Shown: positions 7,614 through 16,775 of the stretch, in pieces
Layout: the number at the start of each line of letters is the position of its first letter
Position numbering within the stretch: the stretch's first letter is position 1
NCBI RefSeq assembly: GCF_902141845.1
Contig: NZ_CABFPH010000012.1
Location: forward strand, 1 to 64,000
Source of the DNA: Methylobacterium symbioticum
GTDB lineage: Bacteria; Pseudomonadota; Alphaproteobacteria; Rhizobiales; Beijerinckiaceae
Direction of reading: 5' to 3'
DNA length: 64,000 bases
Translations under genes and position numbers: made by a program
The notes under the pieces: generated by a model
Told to the model about the DNA's origin: nothing
The model's input: only the letters and a program-made list of their open reading frames with translations
Database searches by the model: none

Positions 7614-8246
7614 ATGTTGTCCCACGAACAGATCTGGACCGCCATCGACAGGCTGGCGGAACGCCACGGATATTCACCCTCCGGCCTGGCCCGACGCTCC
7701 GGCCTGGACGCGACGAGCTTCAACCGCTCGAAGCGGATCGGCGCGGATGGGCGCAAGCGCTGGCCGTCGACCGAATCGGTCTCCAAGGTTCTCGCCGCCA
7801 CGGGTGCGAGCCTCGACGAATTCCTGCGCCTGATCGAGGCGCGCGAGGGGCCGGTGCGCTCCACCGTGCCTCTGATCGGCATGACGCAGGCAGGCTCCGG
7901 CCGCATGTTCACCGAGGACGGTCTTCCGACCGGCGGCGCCGGCTGGGAGGAGATCGATTTCCCCGATCTCGGCGAGGAGCGCGCCTTCGCCCTGGAGGTC
8001 CAGGGCGATTCGATGCTGCCGCTGTTCCGCGACGGCGACGTGCTGATCGTCTCCCCCTCGGCGAGCGTGCGCAAGGGCGACCGCATCGTCGTGCGCCTGC
8101 ACGGCGGCGAGGTGCTCGCCAAGGAGCTGAAGCGGCGGACCGCACGCACCGTGGAGTTGACTTCGCTCAACCCCGACCACGAGGAGCGCGTTCTCAATGT
8201 CGGCGAGATCGCCTGGATGGCGCGGGTGATGTGGGTGCGCCAGTAG
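7614..8246 (+). CDS. LexA/CI-like transcriptional regulator with S24 peptidase domain
   Basis: 210-residue protein. Residues 1-75 form a helix-turn-helix (YSPSGLARRSGLDATSFNRSKR) unlike the LexA winged helix and nearer phage CI types. Residues about 85-205 form an S24 self-cleavage domain with the Ser nucleophile in VQGDSMLPLFRDGD (S133) and the general-base Lys in GEVLAKELKRR (K170). An Ala-Gly pair in IGMTQAGSG (residues 93-94) sits where a cleavage site is expected. No phage genes are nearby, so this looks like a resident regulator, possibly responding to DNA damage. The chosen ATG is 7614; earlier in-frame residues look untranslated. Confidence 0.82.
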   Translation: MLSHEQIWTAIDRLAERHGYSPSGLARRSGLDATSFNRSKRIGADGRKRWPSTESVSKVLAATGASLDEFLRLIEAREGPVRSTVPLIGMTQAGSGRMFTEDGLPTGGAGWEEIDFPDLGEERAFALEVQGDSMLPLFRDGDVLIVSPSASVRKGDRIVVRLHGGEVLAKELKRRTARTVELTSLNPDHEERVLNVGEIAWMARVMWVRQ

Positions 8247-8348
8247 GCGCGAACCCGCTTTGACGCCGGGCCCGGGGACGGTCACCCTGCCGGCGCCGCG
8301 CGGACCGGGACCGGCCCGCATCCTGACGAGACTTGGCCGGACGGGACC

Positions 8349-9437
8349 TTGCCGGAAGAGACCAATCCCCCGAACGGAGACGAGGCCGGCGGCCTCGATC
8401 CCGGCACTGCCGCCCTCCTCGATGCGGGACGCGTCGCGGCCCTGCTTCTCGACGGTCCGGAGGGGCGCATCCTATACGCCAATCCGGCCTTCCGGGCGCT
8501 CACCGGCTATGCCGACGCGGACATCCTCGGCCACGATCTCGGCCTACTCGGCGAGGCGGCGCTCGCCCCGGCGGCGGGCCCCCTGGAATTCCTGGCGAGC
8601 CGGAAGGACGGATCGAGCTTCTGGGCCTGGCTCGACAGCGCGCCCGTGGCCGGCGGCCCGCACCGGCTCGTCCAGCTCCTCGACGTGACGCGGCGGCACG
8701 AGGCCGAGACGGCGCTGACCCTGTCGCGCCAGCGCGAGGCGCTCGGCCTGCTCACGAACAGCGTGGCGCACGAGTTCAACAACTTCCTGCAGATTCTGAT
8801 CGGCTACATCGACGGGCTGAAGCGCCGCCTGGGCGACCGGCCCGAGCCCTTCATCCAGCGTGCCATCAGCCGCTCCACCGACGCGACCGAGCGGGCCGCG
8901 GTGCTGACGCGCCAGCTGCTCGCCTTCTCGCGCAAGATCGCGCCCGACGTCCGGGCGATCGACCTCGACCTGATGGTGGCCGAGGCGGCCGATGCCATGC
9001 GGCCGAGCCTGCCGGGCCGGGTTCGCCTGGACGTGATGCGCACGCCCGACCTGCCCTTCGCCGTCGCCAACCCGACCCAGGTGGAACTCGCCCTGCGTCA
9101 TCTCGTGGCCAATGCCTGCGAGGCGATGCCGGAGGGCGGCCTCGTCACCCTCTCCACCTTCCGCGTGCCGGCGGGGGACCGCACGCTCCAGCAGCCCAAT
9201 GACGGCGCAGTCGGCCTCCTGATCAGCGATACCGGCACCGGCATGTCGCCGGAGATGCTGGCCCGGGCGCTTGCGCCCTTCTCCACCAGCCGCGAGGCCG
9301 GCCGCGGCGCCGGGCTCGCCATCGTGCACGGGCTGATGAAGCGCCAGAACGGCACGATCAGCCTCGACAGCCGCCAGAACGAGGGCACGCAGGTCCGCCT
9401 GGTCTTTCCTGCCGCGCCGCGCCGAACCATGCATTGA
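8349..9437 (+). CDS. Soluble PAS-domain sensor histidine kinase
   Basis: 362-residue kinase without membrane segments. A PAS fold covers residues about 25-115 (GRILYANPAFRALTGYADADILG; FLASRKDGSSFWAWL). The HisKA H-box is SVAHEFNNFLQILIGY (phospho-acceptor H141). The ATPase domain has the N-box LRHLVANACEAMPEGG (N255), the G1 box ISDTGTGMSPE (294-298) and the G2 box GRGAGLAIVHGLMKRQNG. The AHEFNN-type H-box is typical of NtrB/CckA-like kinases. There is no receiver domain and no adjacent response regulator, so it is an orphan. The start is TTG at 8349, as no ATG or GTG precedes the PAS domain in frame; this is the weakest point of the call. Confidence 0.85.
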   Translation: MPEETNPPNGDEAGGLDPGTAALLDAGRVAALLLDGPEGRILYANPAFRALTGYADADILGHDLGLLGEAALAPAAGPLEFLASRKDGSSFWAWLDSAPVAGGPHRLVQLLDVTRRHEAETALTLSRQREALGLLTNSVAHEFNNFLQILIGYIDGLKRRLGDRPEPFIQRAISRSTDATERAAVLTRQLLAFSRKIAPDVRAIDLDLMVAEAADAMRPSLPGRVRLDVMRTPDLPFAVANPTQVELALRHLVANACEAMPEGGLVTLSTFRVPAGDRTLQQPNDGAVGLLISDTGTGMSPEMLARALAPFSTSREAGRGAGLAIVHGLMKRQNGTISLDSRQNEGTQVRLVFPAAPRRTMH

Positions 9438-9618
9438 GCCGGCTTCCCCGGCGCCTCGATTGAGGAATCGTTGACCACCCGGGCGCGCTGTCACCGCCGC
9501 GAGTGGAAAGACGGCCGGGGCGATGGACTAAAACGCCGGCTGAACCGTCCCCATATTATCGACGGCGGCGAACGCCGCGACCGGTTCACACGATCTGTTC
9601 TCTCTTCAGGGGCTCCCG

Positions 9619-10590
9619 ATGCTCACCTCCCTCAAGCGACGCAAGCGCACGGCGACCTTCCTGGCGCTCGCTGCCGCGCTGACGGTCGCGGCGCCCATCG
9701 CCGAGGCCCGGCCGGGCGGCGGCGGCAGCGTCGGGTCCCGCGGGTCCCGCACCTTCAACGCGCCCTCGGCCACGCCGACCGCGCCGGGCACGGCCGCGCC
9801 GATGCAGCGCACGCAACAGCAGCCCGGCATGACCAATCCCGGCATGCAGGCCCCGCAGCAGGGTCGGCGCTTCGGCGGCGGATTCTTCGCGGGCCTGCTC
9901 GGCGCCGGCCTGATCGGCGCGCTGCTCGGCGCCGGCTTCTCGGGCGGCCTCGGCGGCTTCGCCTCGTTCCTCGGCCTGCTGCTGCAGGTCGGCCTCGTCG
10001 TGCTACTGGTCTCCTTCGCGGTGCGCTGGTTCCGCCGCCGCAGCGGCCAGCCGGCGGGTGCCGGCGCGCCCTATGCCCGCTCCGGCCTCGATCAGGACCA
10101 GAGCCCGAATCCCGCCCCCGGCGGCCCTTCGGGCATGATGGGCGGCGGCATGATGGGTGGCATGGGCGGCGCACGTCCGGTTCAGCAGCGCCCCGTGCAG
10201 ATCGGCCCGAACGACTACCAGTCGTTCGAGCGCCTGCTCGGCGAGATCCAGGACGCCTATTCCCACGAGGACAAGGTCGGCCTGCGCAACCTCGCCACCC
10301 CTGAGATGGCCGGCTACTTCGAGGAGGAGCTGAACGCCAACGCGGCGCGCGGCGTCGTCAACCGGATCAGCGAGGTCAAGCTCCAGCAGGGCGATCTGGC
10401 CGAGGCCTGGGGCGAGGGCGCGGACGAGTACGCCACCGTGGCGATGCGCTACACGCTGAAGGACGTCACGATCGACCGCCGCAGCGACCGCGTGGTCGAG
10501 ACCGGCGCGCCGCAGGCCGTCGAGCTGTGGACCTTCGTCCGCCGCCCGGGCCGCCCGTGGATCCTCTCGGCGATCCAGCAGACCGCCTGA
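9619..10590 (+). CDS. Tim44-like domain membrane protein
   Basis: 323-residue envelope protein. It has an N-terminal signal/anchor (LALAAALTVAAPIAEA), a Gly/Pro/Gln-rich linker, a glycine-rich hydrophobic segment with two membrane helices (residues about 88-140), and a C-terminal Tim44-like domain from about 200 (DYQSFERLLGEIQDAYSHEDKVGLRNLATPEMAGYF; ending ELWTFVRRPGRPWILSAIQQT). Mitochondrial Tim44 tethers Hsp70 to the import pore; bacterial Tim44-domain proteins are thought to act in membrane-protein or envelope biogenesis. The ATG at 9619 directly begins the signal sequence. A strong terminator follows, so it is probably monocistronic. Confidence 0.85.
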   Translation: MLTSLKRRKRTATFLALAAALTVAAPIAEARPGGGGSVGSRGSRTFNAPSATPTAPGTAAPMQRTQQQPGMTNPGMQAPQQGRRFGGGFFAGLLGAGLIGALLGAGFSGGLGGFASFLGLLLQVGLVVLLVSFAVRWFRRRSGQPAGAGAPYARSGLDQDQSPNPAPGGPSGMMGGGMMGGMGGARPVQQRPVQIGPNDYQSFERLLGEIQDAYSHEDKVGLRNLATPEMAGYFEEELNANAARGVVNRISEVKLQQGDLAEAWGEGADEYATVAMRYTLKDVTIDRRSDRVVETGAPQAVELWTFVRRPGRPWILSAIQQTA

Positions 10591-10613
10591 GCCGCCGGAT
10601 CGGGGCTGAACAG

Positions 10614-10644
10614 GGCCGGTGCCGCTCAGCGGCGCCGGCCTTTT
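10614..10644 (+). terminator. Rho-independent terminator of the Tim44-like gene
   Basis: An 11-bp stem (10615-10625 with 10629-10639, one G-U pair) with a TCA loop is followed by a C and TTTT at 10641-10644, ending 10 bases before the convergent rsmA stop. Confidence 0.8.
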
Positions 10645-10654
10645 CGTGTGCGGA

Positions 10655-11509
10655 TCAGCGCCCGCGCCCGGCCTCCCAGGCATTGGCCAGCGCCACGAAG
10701 CCGGCCACCGGCACCTCCTCCGCCCGCGCGGTCTCGGGCAGGCCGGCCGCGGCGAGGATCGTGCCGGGATCGGGGGTGAGCGGCTTGAGGCTCTGGCGCA
10801 GCATCTTGCGGCGCTGGCCGAAGGCGGCGCGAGTGACCGCTTCGAGGGCGCCGACCCGGCAGGGCAGCGGGTCCGGCCGCGGCACGAGGCGCACGATGCT
10901 CGACGTCACCTTCGGCGGCGGCACGAAGGCGGAGGGGCTGACATCGAACAGGATGTCGGCCTCCGTGCGCCAGCCGCAGAGCACGCCGAGGCGGCCGTAA
11001 TCGGCCCGCGCGCCCTCGTCGGCCACGATGCGCTCGGCGACCTCGCGCTGGAACATCAGGGTCAGCGAATCCCACCAGGGCGGCCAGGCCTCGCCGTCGA
11101 GCCAGCCGGTCAGCAGCGGCGTGCCGACATTGTAGGGCAGGTTCGCCACGATCCGGGCCGGGCCGTCGCCGATCAGCGGGCGCGGGTCGAAGGCGAGCGC
11201 GTCGGCATCGACCACGGTGAGGCGGCCCGGATAATGCGCCGCGATCTCGGCCAGGGCGGGAAGCGCCCGTGGATCGCGCTCGATCGCGACGACGCGGGCC
11301 GCCCCCTCCGCCAGGAGCGCCCGGGTCAGGCCGCCGGGGCCCGGGCCCACCTCGACCACCGTCACGCCCGCCAGCGGCCCCGCCGCCCGGGCGATGCGGC
11401 CGGTCAGGTTGAGATCGTACAGGAAGTTCTGGCCGAGCGACTTCTTCGGCTCGAGCCCATGCCGGGCCACGACCTCGCGCAGGGGCGGCAGCCCGTCCGG
11501 GGCACTCAT
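10655..11509 (-). CDS. rsmA: 16S rRNA (adenine1518/1519-N6)-dimethyltransferase
   Basis: 284-residue class I methyltransferase that dimethylates two adjacent adenosines at the 3' end of 16S rRNA during 30S maturation (KsgA). The family signatures are [12 protein letters not shown], the SAM-binding [26 protein letters not shown], the catalytic [12 protein letters not shown] motif, [10 protein letters not shown], and [13 protein letters not shown]. It ends the lptF-lptG-lptD-pdxA-rsmA cluster, 32 bp downstream of pdxA, an order conserved in proteobacteria apart from the missing surA. Loss of this gene classically gives kasugamycin resistance. Confidence 0.97.
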   Translation of the reverse strand: MSAPDGLPPLREVVARHGLEPKKSLGQNFLYDLNLTGRIARAAGPLAGVTVVEVGPGPGGLTRALLAEGAARVVAIERDPRALPALAEIAAHYPGRLTVVDADALAFDPRPLIGDGPARIVANLPYNVGTPLLTGWLDGEAWPPWWDSLTLMFQREVAERIVADEGARADYGRLGVLCGWRTEADILFDVSPSAFVPPPKVTSSIVRLVPRPDPLPCRVGALEAVTRAAFGQRRKMLRQSLKPLTPDPGTILAAAGLPETARAEEVPVAGFVALANAWEAGRGR

Positions 11510-11541
11510 GTCATCTCCGATCCGTCAGAGCGGCCGCGGTA

Positions 11542-12645
11542 TCACAGCTCGTCGTCGGGGTCGAAATGGCGCATCTGCGAGGGGCGCCCGGCATAGGCGC
11601 TGATCGGGATGACCGCGCCGCCGAAGGCCTTCGCGATGCCGGCGTTGCGGGCCAGCCGCTCGGCGAGCCTGAGGGCCGCGATCAGGCTGTCCGGCCGCGC
11701 GATGCCCTGGCCGGCGATGTCGAAGGCCGTGCCGTGGTCCGGCGAGGTGCGGATGAAGGGCAGCCCCAGCGTGACGTTGACGCCGTCATCGAAGGCGATC
11801 GTCTTGATCGGGATCAGCGCCTGATCATGCGTGGGCGCCAGCGCCACGTCGTAGGTCTCGCGGGCGCGGGCGTGGAACAGGGTGTCGGCCGGCAGCGGTC
11901 CCCGGAGGTCGATCCCCTCCCCGCGCAGCCGCGCCACCGCCGGAGCGAGCACGTCACGGTCCTCGCGGCCGATGGTTCCCGCCTCGCCCGCATGCGGGTT
12001 GAGCCCGGCGAGGACGAGGCGCGGCTCGGGCAGGCCGAAGCGGGTCTTGAGATCGTGGACCACGATGCGGACCGTCTCCTCGACGAGGTCCTGGGTCAGA
12101 AGATCCGGCACGTCGCGCAGGGGCACATGGATCGTCACCGGCACCACGGCGAGATCCTCGCTCCAGATCATCATCACCGGCCGCGGCGGCGTGCGCCCCG
12201 GAGCGACGGACAGGGCCGCCAGGAACTCGGTGTGGCCGGGATGGGCGAACCCGGCCCGGGTCAGCACGAACTTGGCGATGGGGTTGGTCACGACGGCCGC
12301 GGCACGGCCCGCTTTCACGAAGCCGACCGCGGCGGTGATCGATTCGATGACCGCGCCGGCATGGATGGAATCCGGTCGCCCCGGCAGGGCCGCGATGGCG
12401 GTGCCGCTGGGCAGCGCCACGACCGGCAGCGCCCGCGGGAACACCTCGGCGGCGGTCTCGGGATCGATCTCGGCGACCGGCACGGGCAGGCCCATGCGAT
12501 CGGCCGCGCGCTCCACGAAGGCCGGGTCGGCGACGAGGAAGAAGGGTGGCAGCGGGTTCAGGCCGCCGCGGGCGAGCCAGGCCGCCAGGGCGATCTCCGG
12601 GCCGATCCCGGCCGGGTCTCCGAGGGTCAGGGCGAGTGGGAGCAT
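11542..12645 (-). CDS. pdxA: 4-hydroxythreonine-4-phosphate dehydrogenase
   Basis: 367-residue NAD-dependent enzyme of pyridoxal-5'-phosphate synthesis. It starts LALTLGDPAGIGPEIAL and contains the three metal-binding histidine regions PGHTEFLA, LNPHAGE and PTHDQALIPIK, together with VVTNPIAK and a C-terminal FIRTSPDHGTAFDIAGQGIA. It is somewhat longer than the usual 330-340 residues because of a C-terminal tail ending in acidic residues (FDPDDEL). The ATG at 12643-12645 fits the family; in-frame residues further upstream do not. It is encoded between lptD and rsmA. Confidence 0.95.
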   Translation of the reverse strand: MLPLALTLGDPAGIGPEIALAAWLARGGLNPLPPFFLVADPAFVERAADRMGLPVPVAEIDPETAAEVFPRALPVVALPSGTAIAALPGRPDSIHAGAVIESITAAVGFVKAGRAAAVVTNPIAKFVLTRAGFAHPGHTEFLAALSVAPGRTPPRPVMMIWSEDLAVVPVTIHVPLRDVPDLLTQDLVEETVRIVVHDLKTRFGLPEPRLVLAGLNPHAGEAGTIGREDRDVLAPAVARLRGEGIDLRGPLPADTLFHARARETYDVALAPTHDQALIPIKTIAFDDGVNVTLGLPFIRTSPDHGTAFDIAGQGIARPDSLIAALRLAERLARNAGIAKAFGGAVIPISAYAGRPSQMRHFDPDDEL

Positions 12646-12837
12646 GGGACAGGCTCGCGGATGGCGCGGGGCCGATGCGCCACGGCATGGGATTAAGGGA
12701 GCCGGCACGGGGCGCGCAAGGCGAGGCGGCGCATCGGCCCATCATGCATCGGCAGGCTGTCTTCCGGTGCGCGCGCGGGCCCCGCCTCTCGACCGGACTG
12801 CCCAGTTCGCACAACGCCGTCCGGACAAAGCGCGGGT

Positions 12838-12976
12838 CCCCTCTCCCGTTCGGGAGAGGGACATGGTGAGGGTCGAGAACTCCCAGGAATGGGAGGAGCC
12901 GGAGCCGCTTCACCGTCGCGGCCACTCCGGACAATTCTCAACCCTCACCCCAACCCTCTCCCGAACGGGAGAGGGG
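12838..12976. repeat. Large inverted repeat of REP-like hairpins (lptD-pdxA gap)
   Basis: This fills most of the 363-bp gap between pdxA and lptD. The left arm (12838-12873) and right arm (12941-12976) are near-perfect reverse complements, differing in a few central bases. Each arm holds its own hairpin (CTCTCCCG/CGGGAGAG) followed by a GTGAGGGT tail. This is a BIME-like arrangement. A degenerate relative may lie at 26143-26166. No coding sequence is visible in the rest of the gap (12646-13008). Confidence 0.75.
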
Positions 12977-13008
12977 GGCGCGTCGCGGACCGTCGCGCGC
13001 GGCCCGCC

Positions 13009-15612
13009 TCAGCGGACCGACGCGATGCCGTCGTTGGTGGTCACGGTGCCGACGTTCTGGCGGAGATCCGCTTCGCCCAGCGTCTTCAATTCCAGCCGCA
13101 GCAGCACGGTCTGGTTGCGCTCGCGGGTGCCGAGCGCGGTGGCGATCGGCGAGACGATGTAGTTCAGCGAGACCGTGGTGCACTCGTCCTGGTAGCCGCC
13201 ACCGATGCTCATGCCGGACAGGTAGAACCGGCCCGGGTTCTGGTAGACGGGCGCGAGGCCGACCGGGTTGGCGAGGTAGCTGGCATAGGCGTCGGCGAAC
13301 AGGTCGCGCGTGTCGAGGTAGTGCGTCATGTCGACGAGCGCCGAGCCGGTAAGGAACCAGTTCGGGGTGATGTTGTAGGTGGCGCTGGCGGTGAGGCCCT
13401 CGCGGCGGTGGCTGAAGCCGAGCAGCGGCTGCGCCTCGTAGTAGGAGTAGAAGGCCGAGAGCGTCAGCGGCAGGAACGGCGCGAAGCGCGCGGTCACGCC
13501 GGTCTCGAAGCGGTTGACCTTGAAGTCGCTGTGGTCGAACCGCGCCCGGGTGATGAAGGAGATGTTCTGGTTCGGCGAGAGCTGGAAGCGGCCGACGAAG
13601 TCCGAGCGGCGCGTCTCCAGGCCCGATTCCAGGCCGACATTGGCGATGTCGCCGCGGCGGAACGAGTTCACGCCGGCGAGCTGGATCGACTCGCCGAACA
13701 TCACGTTCGTGTACCAGCCCGCATCCGTCGTCACCGAGTACTGGCCGCCGAGATTGGCGCGCACGCCGCCCTCGACGCGGTCGTAGCCGGAGAACTTGTC
13801 CCACTCGAACAGCGAGGTGTCGTCGAAGACGAGGCTCTGCGCGTCCTCGTTCGGCAGGCGTCCGATGCGGGTCTCGGACGGGCGCGCGATGATCTGCGCG
13901 ATCGGCTCGATCGTGTGGACGCCGAGCGGCCCGAAATTGCTGACGAAGGGGTAGCGGTAGTCGATGCCGACCGCGGGCATGACGCGGCCGTTGAAGCCCT
14001 CGCCCACATTGGCGATCGTCGGCACCAGGGCGTTCTGGTAGCCGGACAGGCTCGGATTGGTGAAGAAGGCGTCCGCCCGCAGATAGGTGAAGGGCGTGAA
14101 GACCTGACCGGCATCGTCGATGAAGCTGCGCCGCCAGGACGCCATGGCCGAGGCGCGCGTATTGGTGCCGGCCAGCCCCCGGATCAGGCAGGAGGCCCGG
14201 TTGAAGGTCGAGCAGGTCTCGTAGAGCGGGTAGCTGACGCCGTTGTAGCTCGGGCTGAACAGGTAGGCCGAGGTGCGCGGCAGGCCCTGGAAGTCGGTGG
14301 CCTCGCGGGTCAGGCTGGTGATGTTGGCCTCGAAACGCACCTCGCCGCCGAGCTCGCCCGGCCCGTTGATGCGTTTGTCGTAGTCGATCACCGGCGCGAC
14401 GATCGGCTGCTCCTTCTGCCAGTCGAAGCTCGACAGGCCCTTGAAGTAGTAGCCCCGCGCCTCGAACCAGGAGCGGTCGCCCTGCCCGATCAGGTAGGCG
14501 GTCGACACCGCCTCACGGAAATAGTCCGTGACGATGTTCTGGTTGCGGATGCGGTAGTTGTCGAGGAACCACTTGTCGGTGACGCCGACGAGATCCCAGC
14601 CGGTGCGCCAGCGGTCGTTGATGTAGAAGCGGCCCCGGCTCTCGATCGAGCCGCGGAAGTCGCGGTCACCCGCACCGAGCGGTCCCGGCAGGAAGGCCGA
14701 GGGCGTGGTCTGCGAGATGCCCGACAGGCGCAGGTTGTACGAGCCGTTCTCAAGGCGCTGGCGGAACTCGGCCTGCCCGAGCACGCCCTGCCGGCTCACG
14801 AAGGTCGGCGAGACCGTCAGGTCGTAATCGGGCGCGAGGTTGAAGAAATAGGGCAGCGACGCGCCGGTGCCGATCGCCGTCGAGGTGACGAAGCGCGGGG
14901 TCAGGAAGCCGCTCTTGCGCTTCACCGTCGGATCGGGCGCCTCGAAATACGGCAGGTAGGCCACCGGGATGCCGGCCAGCTCCAGCTGCGATTCCTCGAA
15001 ATAGATCGTGTGCGTCTCGTTGTTGTGGATGATCTTGGTGGCGCGCACCTGCCACAGGGGCGGCCTCTCGGGGTTGTCCTTGCACGGCTCGCAGGCGGTG
15101 TAGGTGCCGTAGTCGAAGGCCGTCTGCTCGCCGTTCAGACGCTCGGCGCGGGGGGCGGAGAAGCGGGTCCGCACGGTCTCGCCGCGGCGCTCGACCGATT
15201 GCTGGATGCGCAAGCTGTCGATGAAGCCCGTCTTGAAATCGTCGGTCAGCTCCATCCGCTCGCCGGTGACGACGGCGCCGTCCTTGTCGGTGAGGCGGAC
15301 ATTGCCCTCCGCGAAGACGCGGCTGGTGGCGCGGTCGTAGCGCACGCGGTCGGCCTGCAGGGTGCGCGGGCCGTAATGCAGCTCGGCATTGCCGCGCGCG
15401 GTGACCGTGTTGTTGTCGTTGTCGTAGACGAGCTCGTCGGCCTCCACGAGGAGCTTGTCCCCGGGCTTGCCCTCGAGCTTCTTGGCAAGCGGGTTCGGCG
15501 CGCCGCCCGATTGGGCAAGCGCCGGCCCAGCCGCCGCGGCCAGGACCGTCAGCAGCGCCGTCAGCCCGGCGATCCGCGCGATGTCGGAGACCTTACGCAA
15601 CGCCTGTCCCAA
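13009..15612 (-). CDS. lptD: LPS-assembly outer membrane protein LptD
   Basis: 867-residue outer-membrane translocon subunit that inserts lipopolysaccharide into the outer leaflet with LptE. A signal peptide (IAGLTALLTVLAAAAGPALA) precedes an OstA-type beta-jellyroll (residues about 50-150: ADELVYDNDNNTVTARGNAE, LQADRVRYDRATSRVFAEG) and a long beta-barrel (IPVAYLPYFEAPDPTVKRKS, QSLVFDDTSLFEWDKFSGYDR, SLNYIVSPIATALGTRERNQ). Cysteines in TACEPCKDN and near the end (ECTTVSLNY) could form the family disulfides. The only usable start is TTG at 15612 (or TTG at 15600), because an in-frame TGA lies eight codons upstream. It is downstream of lptG, but surA does not follow it. Confidence 0.95.
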   Translation of the reverse strand: MGQALRKVSDIARIAGLTALLTVLAAAAGPALAQSGGAPNPLAKKLEGKPGDKLLVEADELVYDNDNNTVTARGNAELHYGPRTLQADRVRYDRATSRVFAEGNVRLTDKDGAVVTGERMELTDDFKTGFIDSLRIQQSVERRGETVRTRFSAPRAERLNGEQTAFDYGTYTACEPCKDNPERPPLWQVRATKIIHNNETHTIYFEESQLELAGIPVAYLPYFEAPDPTVKRKSGFLTPRFVTSTAIGTGASLPYFFNLAPDYDLTVSPTFVSRQGVLGQAEFRQRLENGSYNLRLSGISQTTPSAFLPGPLGAGDRDFRGSIESRGRFYINDRWRTGWDLVGVTDKWFLDNYRIRNQNIVTDYFREAVSTAYLIGQGDRSWFEARGYYFKGLSSFDWQKEQPIVAPVIDYDKRINGPGELGGEVRFEANITSLTREATDFQGLPRTSAYLFSPSYNGVSYPLYETCSTFNRASCLIRGLAGTNTRASAMASWRRSFIDDAGQVFTPFTYLRADAFFTNPSLSGYQNALVPTIANVGEGFNGRVMPAVGIDYRYPFVSNFGPLGVHTIEPIAQIIARPSETRIGRLPNEDAQSLVFDDTSLFEWDKFSGYDRVEGGVRANLGGQYSVTTDAGWYTNVMFGESIQLAGVNSFRRGDIANVGLESGLETRRSDFVGRFQLSPNQNISFITRARFDHSDFKVNRFETGVTARFAPFLPLTLSAFYSYYEAQPLLGFSHRREGLTASATYNITPNWFLTGSALVDMTHYLDTRDLFADAYASYLANPVGLAPVYQNPGRFYLSGMSIGGGYQDECTTVSLNYIVSPIATALGTRERNQTVLLRLELKTLGEADLRQNVGTVTTNDGIASVR

Positions 15613-15683
15613 CCCCGGTGACGTCTGCCGTCACGAACACACTCAAACCTCGCCTCCCGATTCCCGCCCGGAAGGAGCGGGTC

Positions 15684-16772
15684 TCATCCGTCTTCCTGGT
15701 ACAGAAGCGTGAGCGTACCGAGGAGGCTTCCTACCACGGCCGGCAGCCAGGCCGCCACTGGCGCCGCCACGAGTCCCGCGGCGCCGAGACCCTCCATCAA
15801 CTGCCGCGCGACGTAGAGCGCGAACCCCGCCGCGACGCCGCCCAGCACGAGCTTTCCGACACCACCAAAGCGGAAAAACCGTAAGGAAACGGTTGCGGCG
15901 ACGAGCACCATGGCCAGAAACAGGGCCGGCCGGGCCCAGAGCACGTCGTATTGCAGGCGGTAGCGGGTGGCATCGAGACCGGACCGTTCGGTCCGCGCGA
16001 TCGTATCCGGCAGTTGCCAGAAAGGCACAGATTCCGGGGGCGTGAAGCGCTGGCGGATCTGCCCGAGGTCGAGAGTCGAGGCGATCAGGTAGCTGCCGAA
16101 GGATTCGGGCGGCGAGTCGGGCGTGATCAGGCGCACGTCCTGGAGTTCCCACCAGCCGTCATGCAGCACGGCCCGCGCGGCCACGATCTCGGCGGCGAAG
16201 CGGCCGTCGTCGTCGAAGGTGAAGACCTGCACGCCCGCGAGCGTGGTGGTGCCCTCCACCGCCGTCTCGGCCCGGATGATGGCGCTGCCGTCCACGCTCT
16301 TCTGGCGCAGCCAGAGCGCCTTGCCGGAGCCCGCCTTGGTCGATTTGGCGAAGATCTTGGCCTCGATCTCCGTCGAGCGCTGCTTCAGCGCCGCCGAGAC
16401 CGGGTTGTAGACTCCGACCGCGAAGGCGCCGAGCGCCAGGGCGACGAACAGGCCGGGCTGCAGGAACTGCCAGGCCGAGATGCCGGCCGCCCGTGCCACC
16501 ACCAGTTCCAGCTTGCGCGAGAGCTGCAGGAGCGCCGCCATCGAGCCGAACAGCACCGCGAAGGGCAGAACACCCTCGGCCACCGCCGGCGTGCGGTAGA
16601 GCGAGAGCTGCGCCATCAGCCCGGTGGAGGCGCCCTCGGCATCGCCCGCCCGCCGCAGCAGCTCCACGAAATCGAGGGTGTAGACCAGCGCGAAGACGGT
16701 GATGAAGACGCCGAGCACGGTGCGCACGAAGCGCCACGCGAAATAGGTCCCGAGGGTGCGGCCGATCAGCAT
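15684..16772 (-). CDS. lptG: LPS export ABC transporter permease LptG
   Basis: 362-residue inner-membrane permease of the LptB2FG transporter that extracts lipopolysaccharide for transfer to LptC/A/D. Three N-terminal membrane helices (residues about 12-120, with LSRKLELVVARAAGISAWQF as the coupling-helix region), a periplasmic beta-jellyroll (about 140-260), and three C-terminal helices match the LptF/G fold. The start ATG at 16772 is 3 bases from the lptF stop, so they are one transcript; lptD follows after 71 bp. Assigned G rather than F by position. Confidence 0.93.
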   Translation of the reverse strand: MLIGRTLGTYFAWRFVRTVLGVFITVFALVYTLDFVELLRRAGDAEGASTGLMAQLSLYRTPAVAEGVLPFAVLFGSMAALLQLSRKLELVVARAAGISAWQFLQPGLFVALALGAFAVGVYNPVSAALKQRSTEIEAKIFAKSTKAGSGKALWLRQKSVDGSAIIRAETAVEGTTTLAGVQVFTFDDDGRFAAEIVAARAVLHDGWWELQDVRLITPDSPPESFGSYLIASTLDLGQIRQRFTPPESVPFWQLPDTIARTERSGLDATRYRLQYDVLWARPALFLAMVLVAATVSLRFFRFGGVGKLVLGGVAAGFALYVARQLMEGLGAAGLVAAPVAAWLPAVVGSLLGTLTLLYQEDG

Positions 16773-16775
16773 GGC

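Noticed and set aside
12889..15621. 910-codon plus-strand open frame opposite lptD
   Set aside because: Antisense shadow of lptD; low-complexity Arg/Ala/Val composition and no ribosome site.
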